In this document: positions 34,101 to 45,005 of the stretch, one piece after another | Layout: each line of letters opens with the position of its first letter | Position numbering within the stretch: the first letter of the stretch is position 1 | NCBI GenBank assembly: GCA_008973525.1 | Contig: WACJ01000010.1 | Span: forward strand, 868,001 to 932,000 | DNA from: Stenopsyche tienmushanensis | Taxonomy: Eukaryota; Arthropoda; Insecta; Trichoptera; Stenopsychidae | Length of the DNA stretch: 64,000 bases | Direction of reading: 5' to 3' | Made by a program: the position numbers and the translations under genes | The notes under the pieces: model-generated | The model's database searches: none | Seen by the model: only the letters and a program-made list of their open reading frames with translations | What the model was told of the DNA's origin: nothing

Positions 34101-35303
34101 AATAATTATGATGTTCATAGCATAACGTTGCACATACGAAAATTACAGTATAGCCTGCACTAAGGTGCAGACTATAATTAATTGAATTGGATATGGAACA
34201 ACTAGAATATTATATCTACATTTGTACTCGGTGTATATTGAAATTAATATGTAACAGCTTGTTATATTTGCGCCCGATTCCAAAATTATCCAAAAATTCA
34301 ATACATTGTTATTGTTTAAATAAGCCTCAATAAACTTAAGAAAATGTATAAACGCTCAAAATACTGATCAAAACAAAACTATTGTTATAAAAATTAAGCG
34401 CCCTTAAATGTTGATGTTTCTATTTATGGATTTCATCCCTCTCGAGTTTTCAATATTAATAAGGCCAATGTTTTGAATATTATTTTTGCAGAGCAGAAAC
34501 TTAAGTCATAAAGGATTTTCAAGGATGTGTTTCCTTGTCTGTGTTTTGCCACTTTCACAGCCTAATCTTAATTTAGAACCTGCGCTGCGGTGGCTCTAAA
34601 AGCCTTTGGTTTAATCCTATTCATGTAAATAAATAATTTTTAGTCCGTTTTCAGATTCTTGGAAAGGTTGGTGTAAAACCCCATACCATTACAGGAATTA
34701 GCGAGTATTTGCGGCTATATACGCGCACATTTTAAGAGTGGTTCATTAAAAATCATCAAAGGCCAAAAATTTGCTACGCACCCTAATTATTTTCAATTCA
34801 AAACGCTATATTTATACATACATCACTTGTCCCGGTTCGTATTAAAATTTGAGTGTTTGATAAATATATCAGAAGAAGAATAATAATATCCAAATAGATA
34901 TGTTTAGATTAACGTAAATAGTACTAATACATACATTCAAATAATTTTATGTTATGGATAGAATATGTCTCAAGGAAATATCAAATATAATTCAACAAGT
35001 TCTTCCTTAAACTCTTTCATTAAAAAAAATGTCAATTTTCTGGTTGGCTTCAGCAGTTTGAACTATTCTGATACTATCTTAACAAGCAGTAAATAGTCTG
35101 GCAATACTTATAAATTATTGCTTATTTATTAATTTATGTTAATTTTTTACTATATTTCAACCCCCTCCCCTATCAAACCCAACGGCATTCAGTCGCCAGA
35201 CTGTCATAATAATATTCCAGAAATACCCCAGAGCACAACTATTAAATGATCCACGTATGTTAGATGATCCTCAATTTATGCTGCAAGCTTTTGGTATATT
35301 AAG
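31129..35303. mobile_element. Long-inverted-repeat element around 3.7 kb of GC-richer DNA
   Basis: The left arm starts about ATACACTGAGAGCTAGCAGC and runs to about 31384 (AAGTATTGCCAGACTAT). The right arm runs inversely from about 35090 (ATAGTCTGGCAATACTTATA) to 35303. The arms are about 210-250 bp and share many blocks: GACAGTCTGGCGACTGAGTG, ACAACCCC/GGGGTTGAAAT, TAAATTGAG. The short copy at 28265-28640 has the same arms with almost no interior. The interior (31385-35060) includes a GC-richer stretch at 32380-33560. Either one element captured unrelated DNA, or two half-copies lie by chance in this arrangement. No transposase is recognised. Confidence 0.45.
32200..33600. other. GC-richer unique block without a recognised gene
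   Basis: Short frames of 60-77 codons overlap on both strands and none shows a domain. A segment at 33340-33560 recurs in inverse orientation at 35455-35695 at roughly 75 percent by eye. On each copy one phase reads FRSLIRRMSAP/FRPLI(stop)RMSAS followed by DAI.E.V, but indels shift the phase. It could be conserved non-coding DNA, gene fragments, or an undescribed repeat. Confidence 0.3.
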
Positions 35304-35309
35304 ATGTTA

Positions 35310-36890
35310 ATATGAAATGAGCTTAGATTGTTTGATGAATTGGATAGTACTCATGATGTAAAATTGTCCGACTAATTCTTCTTAAAATCAGACACCTGCT
35401 ACGGGCGCAACTGGGCTTGGGGCGCAAAACGCAGAATACCGACCCGATCGAGAGTTACATACCCGATCAGTCTTCTACAGAACATCATTTCATAATGCTT
35501 ATAATCGTTTTGTAGACATGTTCAGGTATAGCATCCAATCGCGAGGCGCTCATTCGTCATATCAGTGGTCTGAAAAGCGGACCCATTGGACATATAAACC
35601 TTGTTGCCACTCCGTCCTCTTTTAAGGCTTTTTGCGGCATTTTCTATGATCTATATGATCAAAGAACCTCATTTAGAAGCTAACTTACATCAAGTATTTA
35701 TGAGTTATATCATAATAGATTCAGTTTCAAATTTATTCAATATATTTACTACCTTTTTCTGAAATTGAAATCACTGTATTCCAAAAAAATAATATTATTT
35801 CAAATACTTACCGAAATAATATTATTTTATAATAAAAAAAATATGTATGTCAAATACAGAATACTTCTTCAACATAAATTCCGAGATGAATACATGAATA
35901 ATATAGCATGGATATGACCCATATTTTCAAGTAGGTGTTGAAGAATACACCGTTCTGCTGTAGACTACCTGAAGTATGTTAAGTATTATATAATGAAGAT
36001 ATTTGTTTTATCAACATTTATTAATTCATAGATTAATCGATATGATTTTCTTCAAAGAGCCAATTGAATCCAATGCAGTAAAATTGATGAAAATTTTTAT
36101 TATTGTTCTTTATTAAAATGCCAGAGGTGACAAATAATTTTGAGGAATAAAATTGAGTTATTTCTATCAACCACCCATTTCCCCACTCCAAGCACATTTT
36201 TACCACCCCTCATACAAGCAAAATCTGATCGGTTCCTGAACTTTGATATTCGTAGCTGTGTTGTTTGGGGCGCTTTCAGAATATTCTCTCCAATTCGTAA
36301 TGAAACACCCGAAAGCAACTCCGGCTATACATATTAATACGGCCCCAAACTTCACATTAATGGCCCCAATGAAAAAGTTTTTTGTATAAGATTTTCATCT
36401 AATTTGGAACTATACCACTATAAAAAGTAATTTGATACCTCATGTCTATGCGGGAAATAAAATATTGAGAATCTTTTTAAAACTTCTCGCTTGGCATTAA
36501 CGTATTCGATGTTGGTGGCGAAGTCTAAAAGAACCGCTGTAATAGTTTTACAGCAATAAGGAGGAAATGGAGTTCTCATAAAGATTTATAGCAACATTAC
36601 GAGTAAATTTCTCTCACACGAGAAAATGGAAAGAAAATGTGGTCAGGATTCTGACGCATATACGTGTATTATACAGATATTAATACTCAGGACTACGCCG
36701 TATTCGGGCAAAGTATATCATGTAATCCTGCATATTTCTGGCGATTTTCCATTCCGCAAGGCTTTCATTAAAATGCATATAACTGCTGCTAATTAGATAA
36801 AATAAGAAAAATTTTAAGCCATATTCATAAAATTTTGAAAACACTGTTCCAAAAACAAACGTATGAAATTTTTGTTGGCAAAAAAAGGGC
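35310..36890. other. Unique DNA, one inverted partner segment
   Basis: Apart from 35455-35695, the inverse partner of 33340-33560, nothing is supported. A pair of opposed short frames at 36100-36340 has no domain. Confidence 0.35.
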
Positions 36891-36899
36891 ATGTCCTGG

Positions 36900-37620
36900 T
36901 TGACACGATTTTAACTTTTCTAGTTATATAAAATTAAAAAAAATAAAAATATTCTTAATTAATAAAAATGTGGCTATAGTCCCTACCTCAGAGAATTTTT
37001 TTTTTCTCAAAATGGTGACTTTAAAATAAGTCATTTTTGACCTTATTTTTAAAGTTTTAATTTTTTTGAAATAGTTAAAAATAAAATATTAATACAAATC
37101 TGGTAGGAACAATAGAGAGTTATATTAAAAATGATTTTAATTTAATTTGAAGGAAATTTATCGATTACAACTTGAGATATCATGTCAACCGTGTTGAATG
37201 TCCATTGATGTCCAACCGTCATCCGTTGATGTTTTATGTCAAAAAGACTAATAAAATGGTTAGGCAGTTTATTTTGTCATCAAAAACAAGTTGATATATT
37301 TATTATTTACAAAAGTCTGAATATGAATTTGAATTTTTGAATCGTTTTGCACATAATAAAGAAGCTTTTCTGAACTATATTGTGACGGGGGATGAGACGT
37401 GAGTATATCACTACCACCCCAGAATATAAAAGACAATACAAAATAAGCTGGAGGCAGAGATCTATGACACTGGCATACAAAAGCTGGTACTCTGACTACA
37501 AATTTCCAATTATTTCACAATTTTTTTTGTCTTATTTTTAATTTGTTTTATGATTGAAGTAGACAAGAAGGATTTCGTTTTTAGACCTATAATACTATCT
37601 TCATCCTATTTTTATGCTAT
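36900..37620 (+). repeat. R1 core plus internally deleted mariner remnant (copy C)
   Basis: R1 blocks (GGTAGGAACAATAGAGAGTT, CTTGAGATATCATGTCAACC) run to about 37200. A mariner remnant follows: NRFAHNKEAFLNYIVTGDET then TGA in place of the usual tryptophan, YHYHP, and then IYDTGIQKLV (C-terminal). The segment between the first-aspartate block and the C-terminus is deleted. The same joint structure occurs at 42600-43700, so the two spread as a unit or were duplicated together. Confidence 0.6.
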
Positions 37621-38404
37621 CCGTTTAGAAAAACACTTTTCTATCTACACAAAGGAAATTTCGATTTGAATGCAGAAATGAAAATTGTATTATTGAGGGG
37701 GAAAACGAACTGTGGATGAAAATTTAAATCGTTATTCCGCCTTGAGGGCGGATATTTCGAGGATGCAACTCAATCATGCTGAATCAGAAACTAACAACAT
37801 TTTGTTTGAATTTAAATTGGCATTAAATAATTAAGTAATGCGGAAAATTATTTGATTAATATATGACAAATTTTATGTCAACAATTTGAATTAATACAAT
37901 GAGCCACGCATTGACCCACAACTAAACTTAACTGGGAACAATTAAGAGCCACAGTGAAAGCCAATGGTGTGTTAATTGCTGGAATTCTATTACAAAGGTC
38001 GTGTTCATATTCAGAACGTGGACAAGTTTCATCATACCAATGAGTTTGGAAGATCGGATGTATTCATATTAAATATTCAATCACTTACGGCCAGATTTAA
38101 CCAGGTTTTCATTTTTAAATAATTATTGCAAATCAATATGATTAGAGGGCCTATTAGGCTTTGATAAGCATTAATAGAAGATTTTACTGTTATTATGGAA
38201 TAAAATAATCCAAGGAGAATACATTTAAACCTTTTTTTGTGCGGTAGATGCGTTCCGCGGAAAATCGCACAAAAAAAGCTATGACTTACATAGAAAAGTG
38301 AAGATGCGTTCATAGATTTTAAAAACCGCATAAGCTATATAAAACATCCAAAAGCGCATAAAAAAAGTTAATAAAAAATTCGACGAAAATATCTTTTTCA
38401 TGTA

Positions 38405-39006
38405 CCATTGGGTCTGTTTTTGTGCGGATCTTTTTTATGCGATTTTGAAGTTATGCTGTTTTCAAAAACAATGAAACGCGCATGCGCATAAAAAAATTAT
38501 AAGTAATACTACTGCAAGTTATAACCGTTAGTGTGAGTGTGTATAGAGCAAAATTGCCAGTTTCTTGATAAGAAACTAGCAATTTTGGATTACTTGGCGA
38601 ATGGACAAAATTCTACCATGATAGGCAAATCTCAACCTAAGACAATCGACCATAGGAGAAATAAAAAAAAAATAAAGTCGCCATCGGAAAATCAGTAATC
38701 GAGCATAAAAAATAGATGTCTCCAAATCACGAAGTTTAATTACCGATAACATTTTAAAAAAGACTATTTCAACAAAAAAAAGGATGACAAATTGTATTGT
38801 GTTTTTATTTATATTATTTTTTTATAAATCTTTTTTATGCAATTTCTGGTAGACTCTATCACATTTATTTGAAGTTATGCGGTTTTTAAAAATGATGAAA
38901 CCTATTCCTTAGTTTTTTATGTAGTTTAAATATTTTTATGCGATTTTTTATATGCGAGTCCCCGTGGAACGTATCTATCGCATAAACATAGACCGACAGA
39001 GAAGTG
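38405..39006. mobile_element. pogo/Tigger-like element, family 2, nested in family 1
   Basis: The left end CCATTGGGTCTGTTTTTGTG and right end TATCGCATAAACATAGACCG..GAAGTG are flanked by TA. The inner motifs TTGAAGTTATGC and GAAACCTATTCCTTAG match 54067-54828. Non-coding. Confidence 0.6.
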
Positions 39007-39029
39007 TATAGATAGATGTGTTTTTTATA

Positions 39030-39086
39030 TTCTCGCGGACCCCAGTAATGTCTTCGCGGACCCCAGTTTAAGAACCGCTGCACTAG
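39030..39086. mobile_element. Solo hAT-type end fragment
   Basis: It ends GGACCCCAGTTTAAGAACCG CTGCA, which reversed gives CAGCGGTTCTTAAACTGGGG, a hAT inverted end of the common CAGNGGTTCTTAA type. A 20-bp unit (CGCGGACCCCAGTaatgtct) is tandemly repeated. The opposite end is absent. Confidence 0.5.
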
Positions 39087-39399
39087 AGAAATGAAGAAGA
39101 TGACATTATAGTCCCTAACTAAAAAAAAAAATGGCGCTTGTTTAAAAAGAAAATTCAGTCAAGTCATTTTTTGACCTTGTCACAGTTTTAATATATTTTT
39201 AAATATTTAAAAAATAAATTTGGACATAAATCTGGTAGTCAAATTTCGGTTAGTGTTGATGATTGATTTCCTATTTTATTCAAAATATCTCGATACGTAC
39301 TCTTTATGAAGTTAAAAAAAAGGAAAAACTGCTTTAAAAAACCCGCATAACTTCGAAACCGCACAAAAAAAATTCGCACAAAAAGAGCTTTGAGTATAT

Positions 39400-41720
39400 T
39401 AATAATACAATTTCAATCTCTCAAAATGATGATACGGTAGATTATTTTTTTTAATCTCGAACCTTTATTATAAAATACCAATTTGCCATCAAAGAACAAA
39501 AGAGATTAAGAATAAAATATTATGCTTCAAAACAAGTATTTAACAAAACTTATTTTTAATATATGCGACGTATTATAAATATTCCAATAAAGACGAGCGT
39601 GACAAGCAATGTGGGTCAAGCAATAAGATTGTATTTTTTTTATCTATTTATAAGACGAGTTTGCTATTGGGTCGTATCACATGAACGTTCGAAATTCGTA
39701 GATGTAAATTAAATGGTCATAACTTTTATAAAGCACAAAAAAGCTCTTCAAGTTGATGAATCGTCTCGTCCTGATTTCGGAGCTTTTTATTCTTAAAAAG
39801 TACTGCAAGCAGCGAAAATGCTGAAAATCTGCAGGAAGGAGATTTAGTGAATCTCTATTTATTAGTTTTGACTGCTTCATTTTTAGTTTCTAATGCATAT
39901 TTTCAATTTCATGATAGTACAATTTAGCCAAAATGGCTTCCCCTGGTTTTAAGCAAAAATAATGTATTATGCTTTTATTTGTCCACCATACTTACATATT
40001 TACGGAAACGTATTTTTTTGCACCACTCTTATATTATTCTCTCACAAATCGATTCTTCTCCAAAAGCTCTGTAGATACTTTTATCTGCTTTCACAGCGTC
40101 CCAATTTGAACACCTACAAAAAAGTAAGCGAAAATCTTTTGTTGACGCCATCCTGTTGAAAGTCATAGAAGACAATAGAAATAGCAACAATGACTTCGTA
40201 TTTAAAGGCAATTGGAGACTGTAGTTCTTTTAACAATTTCAAATAGTCGAACCTGTAAAATATTGCATGGAAGCTTCCTCAATTTAGAGTATATAAGTAC
40301 TGATTTTTAATTCTGTGTACGTTTCATTCCATAATGAGTGCATTTTTACGTTCATTTCTCGCATAACATATAAATGTGCCCTAGAAAATGAAGCAAAGAA
40401 TCTAAATTTGGCTCTCGGTCCATTGTTTCCCATCGCCGAGTACTCTACGACACCTAGCATACTGACGGGCTTCTTTTGTATGCAAATTCGTTCCCGCTTC
40501 CAGAGTGAGGCAGTTTTGCTTTCATTGTAATCTTTTGTAGCAAAAGCTGAGCACTGTGTCCGATTTTCGGAGGCATGATAAAGGAGACAAATCTTGCGAG
40601 AAGTTTGGACAGAACGTTCGTCTTGGCGAAAATCCGAAGCTAGTTTTTCCCGCTTTGTAAGCGAATTTGCACGTTCGCAACAGTTCACCAAGCCGAGTAT
40701 ATTTTACTTTATAATTTAACGAGGAAAAGAATTGAATAACCTTGATTACGTTCAGCACTTAAGAACATTAGCGCCGAAATATGTGTACTTAAGCCAGATA
40801 AGCAACCCTCGTATTACACCAATTTTTGATAGGCCAAGTAAATATATTCATGAGTATTCATATAGTTTTGAATTGAAAAAAATACACAAATGGCAAGAAT
40901 ATAGCCTTATCTCTCTTAAAAAAATGTATTTTAATCAGTCATAATTATTTACCACATGTACAAATAATCAAATTTCATCACATTTTTCTTTGGGTACCAT
41001 AACCATTATCAGATGAGGATAATCCTTATATAAGACATTTTTAGGTAAATAATTTTTCATATCAAAGTTGTTTCCATTGGCTTTCCTTGTTGCAAATTCA
41101 ATCACTAATACACGTCTCTGCACAAATTTATTAATATCCTTTGTATTAACTTATTTATATATCAATAAATTGGCATTGAAATTATAAAAAAATACAATAA
41201 AAAATTATATTAATTTAACAATTTAATATAGTAATAAAAAATATATATTTAAAGATCTTATTATATTAAGACGACGGAAAAAATGAAAGCAACTAAGCCG
41301 TATTTCAATAGCATAAAAGTCTTCAGACTGCCTTTTCTGGTAACAATGGATACATTGAAGCATGGAATAATGGATTTTGCACGAGTTTTTAAGGATAAAT
41401 AATTTTCAAATTGAATAACTTTAGACAATTTAAACTCTTTTCTTTGGAGCAATTATTTCTTAATACATAAAATATCATGGATATTAAAAGTTTTTGTATT
41501 GTAACTTATTTTAAATGCAAAGAATTTCTGATCTTATAAATACGTGCGATATAAAGAACTTGGATTTGTATCTTGATTTTATCCTTTTTCGCTAAAATTC
41601 TGCCGAATTAAAAAGTGTTTGTCTCTCTTCTTTCAAATTTGAGATAGGACGCTCCCGAGGAGTGAGCATCATCCAACTCGTTTTTAAAAATTTATAATTT
41701 TGATCTAGTTACAAAATTGA
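39400..41720. other. Unique DNA with the longest open minus-strand frame of unclear status
   Basis: A 135-codon minus-strand frame from ATG at 40691 to a stop at 40284 lies in a locally GC-richer patch (40300-40700). It begins MVNCCERANSLTKREKLASD. I see no domain, signal peptide or repeat match, and overlapping frames exist on both strands. It is left as uncertain, more likely non-coding than a gene. The rest of the interval is AT-rich without recognisable content. Confidence 0.3.
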
Positions 41721-41729
41721 ATCTATTTA

Positions 41730-42294
41730 CACATGGGTCTGTTTTTATGCGATAAATACGTTCCAAGGGGAGTCGCATATAAAAAAATCGCATAAAAAAT
41801 ATTTGAACCACATAGAAAACTGAAGGATAAGTTTCATTATTTTTAAAAATCGCATAACTTCAAATCATTGTGATAGAATGTATAAAAAATCGCATAAAAA
41901 AAGTTTATAAAAAAATCATATAAATAAAAACGTTACATATTTATCTTAGAATTGCTTTATTAACGTCTAGTCAGAATACATTCATTCGTTATCATTCTGT
42001 GCTAAAATCGTCTTTCTTAAAATGTAATCGCTGATTAACCCCTAGAAAAGGCAAGACACAGACTTGTATCCGAATTTTAATGATTCAGAAAGAGAATTCT
42101 TGCACAGAGACGTAGAGTATCTTGCACGTTGAACTTGGAGAGAAACATAGACGGAAAGACTTTTTTTATGCGTATTCGCATATAAAAAAAGCTTTGTTCT
42201 TTTTAGAAAAATGATGGATTCGTTTCATTGTTTTTGAAAACCGCATAAATTCAAAATCGCACAAAAAAGATCCGCATAAAAAAAGTCCCAGGTG
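41730..42294. mobile_element. pogo/Tigger-like element, family 2, with a piggyBac MITE fragment
   Basis: TA lies at 41728-41729 and 42295-42296. The ends CACATGGGTCTGTTTTTATGC and (reversed) CACCTGGGACTTTTTTTATGC are clear inverted repeats. Inside, TTAA plus CCCCTAGAAAAGGCAAGACA (42035 onward, to about 42160) is the left part of a piggyBac-type MITE whose right part is missing. Non-coding. Confidence 0.65.
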
Positions 42295-42599
42295 TATTGA
42301 AGATTTGAATTCAATTTCTATAAAGATCAAGTATTTTTATTTAGATCTATCAAAATGTACAAACAAATGTAATGTACAAATGACAATTATTAAATAGAAT
42401 TTAAAAAAACATAAAAAAAGTAATTATGGAATTACATTCTTAGTTTTAGGATATTCTAGTCTAGTGGTACAAATTTTGGGTGTTTTTTCAAAATCGATAA
42501 AAAAAAACCAAAAACATTTTGCGTGTACATAATTTTGGCAGCTATTAGTTGAAATTTTCAATATATACAAAAAATATAGGCTGGTAAAGTGTAAGGGGT

Positions 42600-43700
42600 G
42601 AAAAAAAAACGTGTTCTAATTGACACAATTACAACTCTTTTAGTCTTCTAAAATAAAAAAAATAATTTCACTAGAGTTCTAACCTCAAAAAAATAAGAAA
42701 AATAAAATATTTTCGCAAAATCGCGACTGTTTTTAAAACACACAGTTTTTGACTTTATTTTTTTAATTTTATATTTTTTTACATAGTTAAAAATAAAATA
42801 TTAACCTAAATCTGGTAGGAACAATAGAGAGTTATATTTAAAAATGTTTTAATTTAATCAAAAGTAAATTTATTAATTAAAACTTGAGATATTATGTCAA
42901 CCGTGTTGAAAAAGGTATTGGTGAGACAGGCATAGTTGTTGCGTCACTAAAATAACTATAACTCCGTAAATAATTGAAAATTTGGAAATTTATTTGTAAA
43001 ATATATTCTTAAACGTCTAAACTTTGAAAATATGCAAAAAAAATAAAATCGGGTTTTTCAAAATTCCAGACTAGGATACCCTTTTAATTTCACAAACGGA
43101 ACTTTGTCAATTTTTTTTGAAATTATTTTAAAACGCTATGTACAATTGAACGATTCTTAAGCTGTAGGTACTCATTATACATCCATTGGTTTTTTATTAC
43201 AAGAAAGACTAATTAGATGATTAGGCAGTTTCTTTTGTCGTCAAAAATACGTTGATATATTTATTATTTACAAAGGCTAAATATGAATTTGAATTTTGAA
43301 TCGTTTTTTACATGACAAAGAATCTTTTCTGAACTATATTGTGACGGGGGATGAGACGTGAATATGTCACTACCCTTCCAGAATCCAAAAGACAATCCAA
43401 AACAAGCTGGAAAAATTGGTACCCTGACTACAAAAATGTATCGATTTCGACGGCGATTACATTGGAAAATAGTTTAATATATTTATGAAGTATCCTGTGA
43501 ATTTCAATCAAATACAAGCATTTTTCGATCCTATAGAAATATTGTATCTTTACTTTCCGGATGACCTACATAATAACTTTCAAGACAAATTTCCTATTAT
43601 TTTACAATTTTTTAAGTCTTATTTTTAATTTTTTCGATACTGGAGTATCAAACAAGGATGTCGTTATTAGAACTATAATATGTACTATTTTTGTTAATAG
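42600..43700 (+). repeat. R1 core plus internally deleted mariner remnant (copy D)
   Basis: R1 blocks (GGTAGGAACAATAGAGAGTT, CTTGAGATATTATGTCAACC, ACTAAAATAACTATAACTCC) span 42600-43060. From about 43296 the mariner part reads IVTGDET then TGA, continues with PESKRQSK in another frame, joins directly to LEKLVP, and after a TGA runs LQKCIDFDGDYIGK and a stop. That is the usual mariner C-terminus. An end-like CTTTACTTTCCGGATGACCTA follows at about 43550. The whole middle of the transposase (second and third aspartates) is deleted. Confidence 0.65.
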
Positions 43701-44770
43701 TTTATAATATAATTTAATTATATATTATTACGTATGTTTAATGGATTAATCCTAATGAACATGATGGGAATTTAGAAGAAAAAAATTGTCGTATCAAAAT
43801 CAAAATTTGCTTTTATTAACGTTCATTCCAACACAAATCGTGTTTCTTCAAAGTTAATAAGATTACTTTGTGGTGACAAATTAATGAAAAAGAAGATGCA
43901 TCTCTTTGAAAGAATTTGAGATAAGTTCTGACATTTGGATGCTCGAGCACCTTTTGTAAATAAGAGAAAGACTTTGAAGAAGATTTATGTTCTTTAGCTG
44001 AATGGTGACAACCACCAAAGTGAAATAATGGTCGGGAGCGTAGGTTAAAATTAAAAATTAAAACATTTCCGACTCCTAACACATTAAGCCCGGTTCATTC
44101 ATCAATCTGTTCTACACGGTGTAGGCCGTAAAATACAAAACCGATCCCGGGGCACGGGGAAAAAGATTAATTATATGGCGTTGGAGGCTTCGATTCCGAG
44201 CGGGACAGCCTTTCGATGAGCACTGTCCACTGAGGCATTAAATGCTCATCCGCATCAAAGATATTGAATTTTAATGAGTGACTATGATACATTGTGTATC
44301 TTCGTCGGTGTTGAAGCGAGCCTCGATATCTGTGGGGTGTCCGGAAAAGGATAACATTTAATTCGCTTCAAAGCGAAAGCTGGACGCATGAAAGCTTCCT
44401 AATTTCACAAAAGCTGAAACCGAGCGTGCCTCATTCGTCCTATAGTTCCACCACGGGTTTTGAGTTATATTCCCATTTCACGACCGGAATAAATGCGATC
44501 TACATAAATTCGCCTCTGGATATGCGAAAAATTAAAATGAAAATGAAACCCCGGAATAATTCAATTTTTTTCTCGCTCGCATCCATCGACACCGCTTCTC
44601 TTTCATGTGCCTCAAGGCATGTCTCTTATATGAACTATGAGAATCAATTTAATATTCAACTTATTTCAACATATTAACCCTCACAAATTTAAAAATAATC
44701 CATTTTCTATCCTTAAATTAAATGGTTTTTTTTCAAATTTTCATGTTCTTGATTGTTTTAATATATACTT
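43700..44770. other. Unique GC-richer DNA, no gene recognised
   Basis: The stretch 44090-44660 is GC-richer than average and repeat-free. Frames of 83 codons (plus) and 88 codons (minus, 43816-44082) show no domain. It may be conserved non-coding or unresolved gene sequence. Confidence 0.3.
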
Positions 44771-44783
44771 TCATAATTTAGAC

Positions 44784-44950
44784 CAGTGATTTTTAACCTT
44801 TTAAGTGGGCCGCACCCCTACGAATCTGAAAATAGATCTCCGCACCCCATTGAAAAATGTGTTTCGATTATTAGCGAGGTTCTTTTTCAAAAATCGCAAA
44901 AATGTATACTTTTGGAGGTGTCTCCCACACCCCCTGATTAAGAACCACTG
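44784..44950. mobile_element. 167-bp hAT MITE
   Basis: The ends CAGTGATTTTTAACC and (reversed) CAGTGGTTCTTAATC are typical hAT inverted ends. Flanks ATTTAGAC (44776-44783) and GTTTAGAT (44951-44958) agree at 6 of 8 bases, fitting an eroded 8-bp target duplication. GGGCCGCACCCC and CTCCCACACCCCC subterminal motifs lie on either side. Non-coding. Confidence 0.7.
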
Positions 44951-45005
44951 GTTTAGATTTTTAAGAATATATTATCTAAAGAAATTTTCAAAATTATAAT
45001 TATTA

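Larger units (their letters stand above)
38222..39394 (+). mobile_element. pogo/Tigger-like element, family 1, hosting two insertions
   Basis: The left end CATTTAAACCTTTTTTTGTG (after TA) and right end GAGCTTTGAG (before TA), with adjoining CGCACAAAAA, match the family. Inside lie a family-2 element (38405-39006) and a hAT end fragment (39030-39086). After these, R1-like sequence resumes (TAGTCCCTAACT, CAGTCAAGTCATTTTTTGAC), as in the copy at 51782. Non-coding. Confidence 0.6.

Noticed and set aside
40284..40691. 135-codon minus-strand frame as a real gene
   Set aside because: Several overlapping frames occur on both strands in a GC-richer patch, with no recognisable domain or gene signals.
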